Assembly: GCA_039583875.1 (NCBI GenBank)
Contig: CM077150.1
Span: forward strand, 174,973,499-175,037,498
From: Platanthera guangdongensis
Taxonomy: Eukaryota; Streptophyta; Magnoliopsida; Asparagales; Orchidaceae
Reading direction: 5' to 3'
DNA length: 64,000 bases
Positions 31,735 through 42,574 of this stretch are shown here, piece by piece. The position numbers and the translations under genes are program-made. Numbering within the stretch: position 1 is the first letter of the stretch; the number at the start of each line of letters is the position of its first letter. Below the pieces are notes generated by a model, which saw only the letters and a list, made by a program, of their open reading frames with translations, made no database searches and was not told the DNA's origin.

Positions 31735-34700
31735 ACCCATACCTTGGGGAACCACTATAAATCTGGTGTATGTTGTGCTGTGTTCATTATTTTGTGGTTT
31801 ACATTATTTCTGTGTTGAGATAATTTTATTATTTACATGAAATTTTGAAGGAAAAATTAGAATCTATTCACCCCCCCCCCCCCTCTAGGTGTCTAGAAAT
31901 CAAGTCTTTCAACTAGACTGCCCCATCTCCAAGTGTGCCGACCTTCGGGGCTACTCCTCCATGCTGGGCTCCACGGTCCCCTAAAATGATGTGGTTCGAA
32001 AACCGTTAGTCTAAAAGACTAAGTCCTATCATGCCCCTCCCCTTCCCCCATGGCTCCTAGACACTGAGCGGGGAGAAGGAAAGGAGAGGACATGAAAGTG
32101 GAGAATAATAGATAAACAGATGGTGGCGGAACTAATCTAGCAATTTTATAGTATATATGGTAGTAAATAAGGTATGGAAAACTGAACAAGAAAATAACCT
32201 TAACTTATATGAAAACACATAAGCCAAGGGATCTTTTGTAGGGCTCCTATTGTATAAAAAGTCTCATACCAATTTATACGATATGGTGTCGGTTCTCTAG
32301 CAAGCATATATTTATAATACTGAATGAAAACCTTAACTTATAAGAACGCTCACACGAACTTATAAACCAAGGGGTCGTTTTGCAGTTCCTATTGTATAAA
32401 GCTTCCCATACGACTTATACAATAGGTGTTGGGGTTATATGCAATGGTTATGCTATGAAATACAATTATGTCATGATGTGATCATGCAAGTACAACTCAC
32501 CCACCCGACTATGTGTACCCAGACCTTTATTTCCCCCTTTCTGGAGCCGAACCTCCCAGGATACCTCCGTAGTGGCAAACAGAAGTGGTGGGTTGGGCCT
32601 TGCGCACCTCTAAAACGGTAATTGCACTACCAGTCAGACCAATCGTTCGCCTCAATGCTGGTGCACAAAGCGGAGCTCCTGCATACTCTTGCCGGCTGGC
32701 ACACAAGACTTTATTTGTCCAAGTGCTAACCACACTCGCCGAGTCAACGTATTGGTGTCGGTGCATCGACTCACCAATACCAAAGACCCACCACCTTATA
32801 CCTTTTTCACATGCAACCTTATGTATCAGCTACCGAGGCCAAGCTCCCCGGACCAACCCGTCCATCATAACAACAAACGAGCCAATGCTCTCCGGGCAAA
32901 CCTGCCCATCACAAACAACAACTGAACCAAAGCTCGCCGGGCCAACCTGCCCACCACCAAATCCACTGAGCCTACAGCCCGAGTGACAGAACCTACCACC
33001 CCGAGACATCGAGGTGAGTGAAGCTGAAACCCTATATTTACTAGTTACACTTGCATTCCAATTGTTGCCCACAGTTTAGGTTAGCCCAGGACTGCCCAAG
33101 GTATACCTAATGAAGGGCTCTTGAAGGCACTAGGAACTACGATGGGATTACGCCCAAAGCTCCCTTTCACAAGGCAGTTACTATTGTTGGTTAATACCCA
33201 TCTCTTAGTCCCTTAAATGTTGTACTATATCTAATCCTAGTGTATTTGACATTTCCTCTCCACGGGAAAGACGATCCTTCGTCGATCCCGAGCCCCACCT
33301 ATCACTAGTCAACCCAACACTCTACTCATCATCACTTTCAAAGATGAACTCATTTTTTATTTATCCAAACCAGTAAACATCTAACCACAACTCATGTGCC
33401 CAAATTTATATTCCAACATAACTTCTGCAATTTACTAAATGCAGACTACGTTAAGCTATATGACGTGTAAAATGGGAGGTACACTAAATATTCACCCAGG
33501 ACCCCTATAATAATTACTGGAGGGCTATCGTGACATTTGTATCTTAAATCAAGAAATTCATAATTTTCACAATTATCTGATAATTTATTTAATTATTCTA
33601 GCAAATCAGAAACCCAAGTTTGAACATGAAGTGCCCATTTGAGACAAGCAAATACCCCACAAAATTTATGATAAATTCAAGATGATGTTTTAACACAGAA
33701 TCCAAAGTATCCCAATTTTTCAGCAAGGTTAAAATCTCTAAATATAATTTTGAATATAACCTATTTTAATCAATTTTAAGAGGCAAGTGCAGCAAAAATA
33801 CTTCCATAAATTCTGAGAAAATTCAGAGGTGATTGTAAGGACATATATATTCTTTAGGTCAAGTTTCATAATTTATCATCAAGTAATGAGCTCTAAACAA
33901 AATATTGAACAATTTTCCAAGATGATGAGCTTGTGAAGTAGGTATTACAAATATGTACTCAAAAATGCTAATAAAATTCATACATAAGCAATAAGATCTA
34001 AAATTTCCTCTGCCTAATTTTCATCACCTTCCAATGGGCAGTGGGATCATAATGACCAAATGATTAATTAGGGCAATCCCATGAGTTACAAAGGAAGTGC
34101 TAAGATTATTGATTCAAAATTACCAATTAAATTACCAGAGGTTCAACTTATCCTTATGAGCATACTACCCAAATTTCATTATTGTTCAAGGAGTTTTACT
34201 AACCTATTCTAGCACTACAATATTTGTGCCATAAACTAGGGTTAAGGTTTTGTGGGGCCTACCCTTTCCCAAATCCCCTAAGATTTTTACCAGAGGGCTT
34301 TAGATACCCTATCACCCTCCCTACCAAATTTGCAGTTCATTCAAGTTCTTTTGGCCTCATGCCCTTCACAAGGCACAAAAGCCCTTCCTTAGGGTTTGGC
34401 CTTAGATCTTAGGTAAAATCTATTCCAATCTAGCCCACCTTCCATGGGGTGGTGCTAAAAGCAATGCCAAGCCAGTGGCCCCAATTTCAACATTTGTTGA
34501 GGTGATTTGGCCACTCAAAACCCAAAGTGCACTTTTTGACCAAAATACCTTTTTTAGGGCAAGGCTAGGGTTTGCATGATTTCAGTTCAAACCACCTTCA
34601 AATGAGATGAAATGTTAACCAGAGAATTATAATGACCCCAAGCACCACTCACCAAAATTTGGGTGAGTTTGGAGGTCATTTGGTCCCTAAATTAATTTAC

Positions 34701-35420
34701 CCTAGAGAAATTAAATAATTTCCAAAACTATAGAAACATAGACCCCACAAATTCTCATTTTTGGGCAAGACTAGATATAGCCTAGGATGACTCCCTGTTC
34801 AAATATGAAGTCATTTGGACCAGAGGTGAAGGGTGGGCATCCATTTGAATTTCTGCCTAGCCCTAGGTATAGACCTCCACCAAACTAGGTGCCCTGGTCA
34901 AACCAGGCACCCAAATTGGTTCAAACCAATTTTGAATTAAAGTAGACCCACAGGGCTATAATGTTTGTGTAGACCATTTTCTCTGAATTAGAATCTATGT
35001 ACTTTTAAAAATTACAAACATTAAATACATTATATGTGACAAAAATGAAATAAAATTCATTCAAGCCTATAGTTTAATTTAATCTCTGCACCAATCTTGG
35101 CGCGCCATTAGACGGCATCCTGGTGTATTCAACCTCCAGCCGATGGTGCCGATTCAACCTGCCTGGAGCTTCTTCCAGCCGCTGCCGCCGGCCATCCGGC
35201 CACCTCCCCGACAGGCCACCGCCACCACCGCCTCTGTTGAGGTGGTGGTTGTCGCCAGGCGGCGGCACAGCCGCCAGAGGGCCTTTTTTCGACGATCCCG
35301 ACAAGGTGAAATTCATGGAAAAACCAGGAATTGTTCAACTTGGATCGGGCTCAATTGAGCCCGAACCTTGGCCCTAAGGATTGCTATGAACTACCCATGG
35401 AAGAAGGAGTTGAGGAGGAC

Positions 35421-35462
35421 CTGTGTGGGTGGTTGTAGCCTTGCCGATCGCCGGATGGTCAT
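35421..35462 (-). CDS. Gyp5 LTR-encoded gag mini-exon (weak candidate)
   Basis: Fourteen codons beginning MTIRRSARLQ end at CAG|GTCCTC. Basic composition, length (14 codons, as in Gyp2) and phase 0 fit the series, but the donor is poor beyond GT and no gag body is present. Confidence 0.3.
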
Positions 35463-36004
35463 GGTGGTGGTGGTTGTGGTCGGATTTCTGCAACAGCACA
35501 GTGAACTCCCTTGGCTCCTTCAGGTAATGTGTGGAACTGAATCCCTGGAGTCTAGTGAAGCTTTTAAGAAGGAGAATTAGGCTGTTAGGTGGGTGTATGC
35601 TGCATTGCCATTAATGGCCCCTTAGTTAAAAATTTCGGCCATGGTGGGTGGGGGATGAAGCATGCCTCAAACCAGTCAAAGGCCAGCTGGTTGAAATGGG
35701 ACTATACTCGCCTTATCCTAGTGAGTTGAATGGGGGGTTGGGGAAGGGGAAGGATGAACCCCAAAGTCTTCCCTCATTACTCCCCTTTCTTTCTCTCTCT
35801 TTCATTTGATGCTTTTTCTCTCTCCTACTCACCAAGCCTGAAATTTGACTCCTACCTACCCTAATGGCAACCCACATGTCCATTTCATCCACCAATACAA
35901 GGTTAACCCAAGTGAATTGGGCTTGAGCTTAAGTTAGCCCATTTGGGCTAGCTTGACCTAAACCTTGACTAAGGTTGACCTTGGTCAATTTGGTCCTTGA
36001 GGTT

Positions 36005-36620
36005 GCCCATAGTGGGTCCTTGGTGATCCATCGGCCTCCCCTAAGGTCTAAGTAGGGTTGACTTGGCCCTTTGGAGGTCACTTGACCCTTAATCAGGGCA
36101 CTTTGACCACTTTAGGGCTAGAGTTGACTTGTATCAACTTAGCCTTTTTGGTTGACCCCAATGGGTCATTGGTGACCCATTCACCTCTCTATAGGGTTAG
36201 GATGGTATGTGTGGGGTCCACTTGGCTAAGGGAAATTCAATTGGCCCTGTGCAGGTCAGTTTGACCCATTTAGGGTTATGGTTGACTTGGGTCAACTTAG
36301 CCTCTTGGGTGGACCCCAATGGGTCCTAGGTGACCCATTGACCTCACCCTAGGGTTAGTAGGGCATGGGTGGGGTCCACTTGACTAGGGTATGGTCAACT
36401 GACCCTAAGAAGGCTAACTTGACCATTTAAGGTTAGAGTTGACTTTGGTAAACTAACCACTTTGACTACCCTCCATGGGTCCTTAGTGACCCATTGACCC
36501 CACTTTAGGTCTAGGAATGCCCTAGTAGGGTTAGTTGGTCTTTACTAGGGCACACTGCCCTTAGTTAGGGCACCTTGCCCAATTTAGGCCTAGAGTGGTT
36601 CTAGGTCAACTTGGCCACCC
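36005..36620. repeat. 155-bp tandem repeat rich in TTGAC boxes, Gyp5 LTR U3
   Basis: Four units are anchored on (A/G)TGGGTC...GACCCA at 36012, 36161, 36319 and 36475 (spacing 149, 158, 156). Each contains the inverted repeat TGGGTC/GACCCA and several TTGAC(C/T), the W-box core bound by WRKY factors. More than 15 TTGAC or GTCAA cores lie in 35930-36560. Confidence 0.8.
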
Positions 36621-36876
36621 TAGGTCGGCTTCAAGGGACCCTTAGGGCTTTAATGAACCTTACAATGAGTTGATGAGACCATGGTTTGGTCTTGAAGTCT
36701 TGGTGAAGCCCCATGGTCATCTTAAACTAGGGTTTAAAAATTTACTATTTACAGACCATAGTGGTCTAACCTACATTCCTAGGTTCACTTTGCCCTCTTG
36801 GGCTTCCTAGGGCTTTGTCATGACCTAGTCATGATAAAACCACTCCTAGGGGTCTTGTTGTTTGAGGGATGTTACA

Positions 36877-38400
36877 GATGCGGAGAAGGCGGATAGTGTA
36901 GAAACGTTGTCGAGGAAGCAGAGGCCGCCACTCTCAGTCCTAGTAGCAATCGTCCGCTTGGTGCCCGGATCCTGAAAAGAACAAGTAGTAGACATAAATG
37001 TGACAAAGTATTGTAGTTATTTGCAATGAGAAGTAATAGATAACAAGTTACAAGGGAACTTTGGCACGTAGAGGGTATCCTCCAAGCGAAGAGACGGAGT
37101 TACTTGAACAACCCCCGTTCCATTGACCAGTGAGGGAGAGCCGTCCGCAACAAGGACCGGGGGTAACCGGTCATGCTGTTGTAGGAGACAAAAACAGTGC
37201 AGATTGCCGGTTATATGATTTGTAGCACCAGAGTAAATCAGTCATTTACCTTGAGTAGCGACGTGGGCACTACCTAAAGACGTGACCATAGAGGCGGATG
37301 ACTTCGTAGAGGAAGAGGAGGCGTCACCAGATGGTCGAAGATGAGGATGCTTCTTCCAACAGCAATCAACTGTGTGGCCGGTGCGACCATAGTGAGAGCA
37401 AATAAAGCGGGAAGCACCACGTTCGCTCGAGGGGAGGTGGCGGCCACCAGTGCCACTGCACTGAGTATGGTGAGCGGACTTGTTCGATGGAGGAGGGGAG
37501 GATAACAGTAGGCATTGGACCAAAGAAGTAACAGCGGCGGTGCGGGCAGCGGTGGCATCCAAGGTGGGAGACTCCGCTTCACCAAGTATCTATTGACGGA
37601 TCATGTCATATGACTCTAGAAGGTGTAGAAGATAATACACCACTAGAAGCTCCTGGAAGTGCTTGTGTTGCTCAGCGATAAGCAGAGAAGGGGCGATTTT
37701 GGAGAATTTCGGCTCTGAGAGCCTGAACTTACTAGTAAGCAGCTGTTGGAGACATGGAGGGACGGGCAAAGAGGTCCGTATATAAAGTATAGATGTGAGA
37801 TGCCTGAGCCCCCTTGGAGTAGAGAGCGGCAAGATGTAGCTAAGCATCCTTGACGATTTCATTCTGACGGATAATAGGGAGGAATTCATCAGAGAGGCTG
37901 TTAGCCAGCCATATGTGGACAAGAGCATCGATGGCATCCCAGTCATCAAAAAGAGGGGAATCATGTGGAGGATGGTCATCGGTGAGATGATGACGTGTGT
38001 GTTGAGAGCGGAGGAGGATGGTGAAGCAGACACTCCAATCTGGATAGTTGTGGCCAATAATCTTGGAAGCGGTGCCAAGATTACCAAAAGGAGTGGGAGG
38101 AGTAGGAGGATGAGAGGCAACAAAAGTAGTGGTGGTGGAGATATCGGAGTTTTCCATAGATGAAAGCAGCGAGATAAACAAGCCACGACTAGAAGGAGAG
38201 GTCGCTAACAAGGTCGCGACGACATAAGAACAGGTCGCGGCGATAAAGAAGAGGAGAGCGGCTGGAACAGGTCGTCATGACTTGAGGATAGGTCGCGGCG
38301 ACAAAGAAGAGGAGAGCGGCTAGAATAGGTCGCGGCGACTTAAGGATAGGTCGCGGCGACAAGGAAGAGGAGCAGCTAGAAAAAGAAGAAGCAAGAGGTT
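36877..38400 (-). pseudogene. Cop3: copia gag and protease fragment
   Basis: Minus-strand gag starts near 38157 (MENSDISTTTTFVA) with the copia Gag core: NYPDWSVCFTILLRSQHTR, then DWDAIDALVHIWLANSLSDE. It continues through a frameshift at about 37840 and the reading 37590-38186 to a zinc knuckle around 37360-37400 (ICSHYGRTGHTVDCC). Protease follows at 37160-37240 as IYSGATNHITGN, with Tyr for the catalytic Asp, then YVPKFPCNLLSIT and RTESGGLCFLDN, typical of the copia protease/integrase border, up to about 36880. The rest of pol and both LTRs are missing. Confidence 0.8.
38205..38370. repeat. GGTCGCGGCGAC tandem repeat upstream of Cop3 gag
   Basis: At least seven degenerate copies of AGGTCGCGGCGAC alternate with AAGAAGAGGAGAGCGGCT. 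It occupies the leader position relative to the Cop3 Gag start. Another CpG-rich short repeat, here of palindrome type GTCGCGGCGAC. Confidence 0.75.
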
Positions 38401-38409
38401 ATCTGAAGA

Positions 38410-38703
38410 AGTAATAATACATGAGATTTTATTAAAGGATACCTGAAACCTTTCATCACAAAACTAACTTATGGAGATGAGGTTATACTTCAGTCCATTT
38501 ACGTATGCAACCTTCCTGAAGGTGACTGCCTCAATCTTGACCTTTCCATAGCCTTCAGTCTGGCCACAATTGGACTCACCAAATATTACTTTAGGTCCTA
38601 ACTTTGACTTGAAGTTGATTAGGTTGTCCTTATTTCCAGTCATGTGTTTAGAACAGCCACTATCCAGGTATCACTGTTGCTCTGTGGTGGGATAGTATTT
38701 CAC
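38410..38703 (-). pseudogene. Cop4 protease region
   Basis: It begins after the acceptor-like TCTGTTTCTTTGCAG (ending at 38704). The reading has YLDSGCSKHMTGNKDN with the catalytic Asp kept, then ESNCGQTEGYG and NLISISKFCDE, the usual copia protease-to-integrase linker. A TGA lies just before YLDSG. It ends at the Cop3 junction. Confidence 0.8.
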
Positions 38704-40854
38704 CTGCAAAGAAACAGATTAGCAATTCTTGACCCAGGTTATCTTAGGTCCTTCTTTCTTCACATAATTAAAACTGGAGATGTAAGAATATTCAGGTTGG
38801 CATTTATAACCTAAAGGGTGATATCTTCTAGGTGGAATAATCCATTGATTAAATTGGTTTATGGATGATCTTGGTTGATTATGAGTTTTAGAAAAAATAA
38901 AATTTCTGTTAACTTGAACTGGGTTCGACGAATTCAAGTGAGTTCGTCGATCTGAGTTCGACAAATGGGGGTGAGTTCGTCGAACTCCACTCAGAGAATG
39001 AAAGTAGTCATTCTCTGGGAAACAAAATCGTCGATCTCGGCTCGACGAACCATACTAGTTTCGTTGATTGTAGTTCAACGAATAGTTATAATGAAAGTTT
39101 ACGTTCGGAGTTCGTCGACTTGAGTTCGACAAACTTTGCACATTTTGTCGATCGGAGTTCGACGAAATCTGTTGAATATTGTTATAGTTACGATTTTTCT
39201 TATTCTGTTTCCGTTTCTTATTCTTTGGTTTTAATTCAGTTGGTTTAACATTTTTATCCTTATCTATTTTCTCTTTTCCTTTTTTTAGAAACAAATTTAA
39301 TTGGAGTTGTCAGAATATTTTTCTAAATTAGTGGGGGTTGGCTTGATGAAGCACCTAAGCCCAACTTGCCATTTAACCTGGCATTAACTGTGCTTGTGAT
39401 GTCCATCAACTTGATGCTTCTCCCATTTAGGGATTCTTCAAGTTTCCTGGCCTCAGCTAAATCAGATTTTAGTGATATAATTTGTTCTTGAGCTAAAGTT
39501 AATTCATCTTTTAATTTAATATTTTCAGAAACAAAGTTTTCATGATTTGTTAATTTTTTCCTAAGTATTTTAATTTCTTCTTCAGAATTTATTAAATCTA
39601 TACATAAAGATTTAAATTCAGTTTTGAAACTATCTGAATTATAATCAAATGATAGAAATACCTGATCTGCCTCTGATTCAGATTCTTCATTTTCAGATTC
39701 TTCTATTTAATCCTCAGCATCAAATGGGCTGCAAGAGGCATTGATAGCCATAAGGAAAACTTCCCTTGCCTTAGCTTCTTCTTCCTCTTCACTGGAGCTA
39801 GATGATAAAGATTCTTCCTTAGTATCACTCCAGGTCTCATCCACAAAGCCCTTATCTTTTCGTTTGTGCTTGCTGGATGAAGTCTTGCTGTAGTGATGCT
39901 TCTTGGAGTCCTTTTCCCTTCTTATTTCCTTCTTTTATTCTCAGGACACTCTGAGATAAAGTGTCCTGGCTTCCTGCACCAAAAACACACAATTTCTTTA
40001 GTGGGTATCTTGTCATACCTTGGTCTGTCATCATGCCTGGATAACTTTCTCCTGAGGTCCTTCTTTGCCATTTTGTAGAATCTCTTGGCTAAGAGACTCG
40101 GGAGTTCATCACTAGAAGTTGGAGTTTTTGTTTCTTCCGCAGCTTTAAAAGCTATGTTCTGCTCCTTTCTTGATGTTGTATGAGTCTTCTGTTTTATAGC
40201 TTCCCTAGACTTGATAAGCTACTCATATGATTTGAGCTTGCCTAGAAGAGATTTTTTATAAATTTCTTTAAGACTTTTGGCCTCCTTGATTGACCAAATT
40301 ATGGAATCCCATGAGCTTGGGAAGCACATGAGGATTTTGTCATTGACCTCAGTGAGAGAGATGTCTTTGTCCAAGGTCTTCAGCTCACTGATAATTAAAC
40401 TTAATCTGTTGTACATGTCACTAACAGATTCTGATTCTTCTTTCTTAAAGTTCTCATACTGGGAGATGAGAATTGATCTTCTTTCTTTCCTCTCATCAGC
40501 TGATCCAACAACCTTCTAGTTTAGAGAGTCCCAGATGGCTTTTGCAGATGTGTATTCAGCCACTTTCTGAAATATATCATCTGACATAGTCTGAGCTAAT
40601 ATATTCATGGTCTTTGCATCTGTAATCTTTGCCTTTTTCTGAGCATCTGTCCACTCAGGTGGTGGAAGAGCATGAGTGCTTGAAGTAGAGGTAGATGTAG
40701 CAGCTGTACGTTGAGGAGGACTTGTCAAAATAGAATTATATATGTCCTCATCAATAGAATTCATGTACAACCTAATTCTTGCCTTCCAGATTGCAAATTT
40801 ATTCATGTTGCAGACTGGAGGTCTGGTGCTTGCATAATCTTTGTTCTATGCCAT
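38704..40854 (-). pseudogene. Cop4 gag
   Basis: Gag from ATG at 40854 (third codon is a stop) through FAIWKARIRLYMNSIDEDIY and AKAIWDSLN (40516-40806), then NRLSLIISELKTLDKDISL (40219-40416). The zinc knuckle CFWCRKPGHFISEC near 39955-40000 is intact. A coiled-coil-like segment (about 39330-39700) has long Lys/Glu/Leu heptads. The C-terminal tail 38719-39294 is Asn/Ser/Lys-rich and overlaps a TCGA palindrome repeat. Stops at 40516, 40219, 39720 and about 39290 disable it. The final stop TAA (38719-38721) sits 14 bp before the acceptor-like site. Confidence 0.85.
38925..39180. repeat. TTCGTCGA / TCGACGAA palindrome array inside Cop4 gag
   Basis: About ten copies of GAGTTCGTCGA(T/A)CT or GTTCGACGAA occur in a region that is coding by position (Gag tail). 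The same motif dominates the LTRs of Cop4 and Cop2, so this element has both an LTR array and an internal array, as Cop1 does. Confidence 0.85.
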
Positions 40855-40936
40855 GCTGTGAAATAAACAAAACTAAGATCAGATCTAACAAAGGATATTT
40901 TGGTTCAAGTTTTAACTAGTACAATCAAAGGAACCT

Positions 40937-40948
40937 GCTCTGATACCA
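40937..40948 (-). other. Cop4 primer binding site
   Basis: Minus-strand TGGTATCAGAGC, a full 12-nt match to the initiator Met-tRNA complement, two bases from the LTR end. Confidence 0.95.
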
Positions 40949-40950
40949 AT

Positions 40951-42574
40951 TGAAAGATAGGGGTTAGATCTGATTACTCTAGAAGGGGGTAGAGGTGAAT
41001 AGAGTATGTTAAAACTTTTGCTGTTTTAAAATATTATCATATTAAATAAAATAGGTGATACTAGTAGTAGTAAAACAAAGAAAATATAATCTAATCTAAT
41101 CTACCACAGCACAACAAACTAGTCTATCACGGCCACAGCAAGAAAACCAGGAAAAAGGGCAACCAGACAACACAAAAAAATTTATAGTGGTTCCCCAACC
41201 TCGGTACATCCACTCTTCTACCACCCTAGTAGGAATCCACTAGCAGGTTTTTGATCAGGTGACTGCCACCACAAGATCTATTTTCAGGGAGATCTCACAA
41301 CCCTTTGAGCTTTTAATCAGGTGCCCAAAAACCAAATAAACTTTTGAAGGGAGTTAATAAACCCTTTATACAGGAGGGGTGAGAGAGATTTGATGGTGTC
41401 TTCTCTTTCTCAAACAACTGAGAAGACTTAGTGGATTGTTGTTGTCAAGCCTTCTTCAAAAATCACTTGAAGCCTTGCTCAGGGTGTAGGTCATCTTCCT
41501 TGACTTGAGATGATCCAGGAACTTCTGACTGATTCAGAGATTGTTGTCCTTGAAAGCTCCGGGAGTTGAAGTTAAAGAAGACTCTTGATAGTGATTGTTG
41601 TTGTTGTTCTTCTTCTTCAGTAAGATCAAGGAGAAAACAAAGTGTTTTCTGTACAGAGAATTTCTGAATGTTATTTTTGTATTCTTTGGTTATCTCTATG
41701 ACTTTCTCTATTCTATATCACTGAAAAGAGAAAATCTATTTTATATTCTCTGTCAAAAATTCTCCTTTGAATTTTGAATTCTCTGTAATGAATGTAGATT
41801 GCCTCGAGAATGAAAATCGGCTGGAGAATAATGTCTTTAATGAGTTTCCCCAACTATCCTAATTAATTAAGCAAGTAATTAACCTGATGAAGACCATAAT
41901 TAATGATGCCAATAACAGCTATATTCAGAGAATATGTGCATTAATTACTCAGGAAATTATTGCTAAAAAATATATGGAATATGCACAGAAAATGAGGAAT
42001 ATTCTAAGTCTGGAACTGCAACAGAAATCGTTGACCATAGAACAAATTTCGTCGACCTGAGATCCAAGTTCATCGAGCTGAGAAATCCTGTTCGTCGACC
42101 TGAGAAAATTTGTTTGTTGACCTGAGATCCAAGTTCGTCGATCTGAACACAGCGAACTGTATTCTGTGAATAACTTGCCAATTCTGCGCTCCAAGTTCGT
42201 CGAGCTGATAATCTATCTTCGTCGAGCTGAGTTTAGAGAAAATATCCTATAAAGAATATGTTGAAGTTGAAATCCAGACTTCATCGACCTGTGCTCGAAT
42301 ATTGTCGAGCTCAACTCAGAGAATTAACTCTGAGTTCTTCGACCAGCGATCGACAATCATTGAGCTGAGTTCGACGAACGTCGAACTTATATACTAAACT
42401 TGATTTCTTCTAAGTCTTGAGTCAATCTGAGGTCTTTTGCTAGCTGGTCCATGTAATGTTGAATCTAAAGACTTAGTTTAAACTCTAAGACTCAAATACA
42501 TGACCCTGGCTATACATTGTAGGTCAGGCATCCTAATTAGTGAACCTAGCCCAAATCCAACTAGGGATCCAACA
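40951..42574 (-). repeat. Cop4 5' LTR (1624 bp)
   Basis: On the minus strand it starts TGTTGGATCCCTAG at 42574 and ends CTATCTTTCA at 40951, next to the primer site. A TTCGTCGAC/GAGCTGAG array lies at 42030-42380. TTGGGGAACCACTATAAAT near 41190 is the conserved motif shared with Cop1, Cop2 and Cop6. Confidence 0.9.
42030..42380. repeat. TTCGTCGA(C/G)CTGAG array in the Cop4 LTR
   Basis: Around 12 degenerate units such as AAGTTCGTCGAGCTGAG, GTTCGTCGACCTGAGA and GAGTTCGACGAACG occupy the U3 part. Confidence 0.85.

Larger units (their letters stand above)
28990..31911 (+). repeat. Cop2: copia LTR (Cop4 family), interrupted
   Basis: The start TGATGGATCCCTAGTTG matches the reverse of the Cop4 LTR start (TGTTGGATCCCTAGTTG). 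The end (31735-31911: TTGGGGAACCACTATAAAT, C-tract, AAGTCTTTCA) matches the Cop4 LTR end. Between them sit the sequence gap and the Gyp4 LTR. The flanking 5-mers (CAGAT left, ACTAG right) do not match, and different Ty3 elements flank the two sides, so this LTR may be a recombination junction rather than a clean solo LTR. Confidence 0.75.
31912..36876 (-). repeat. Gyp5: long Ty3 LTR (about 5 kb), 3' end truncated
   Basis: The minus-strand start is TGTAACATCCCTC at 36876. The body aligns in reverse with the Gyp2 LTR (for example GGAAAGACGATCCTTCGTCGATCCC at 33268-33292 against the 9545-9565 region, and AAAGCTCCCTTTC against GAAAGGGAGCTTT). The low-coordinate end (AACCGTTAGTCTAAAAGACTAAG) matches the Gyp6 LTR near 51140 and stops short of a terminal CA at 31912. 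No pol is attached. It contains a mini-exon candidate (35421-35462), a 155-bp tandem array (36005-36620) and otherwise AT-rich non-coding DNA at 33340-35050. Confidence 0.7.
38401..42574 (-). mobile_element. Cop4: SIRE/Angela-like copia element, 5' LTR, gag, start of protease
   Basis: Minus-strand order: LTR (40951-42574), primer site (40937-40948), gag (about 38719-40854), protease start (38410-38703). Integrase, RT and the 3' LTR are missing, cut at about 38400 by Cop3. Confidence 0.85.

Noticed and set aside
34224..35580. Readings of 60-84 residues in the Gyp5 LTR as possible host genes
   Set aside because: Low-complexity Pro/Arg-rich frames on both strands inside a sequence that aligns with another LTR (Gyp2).
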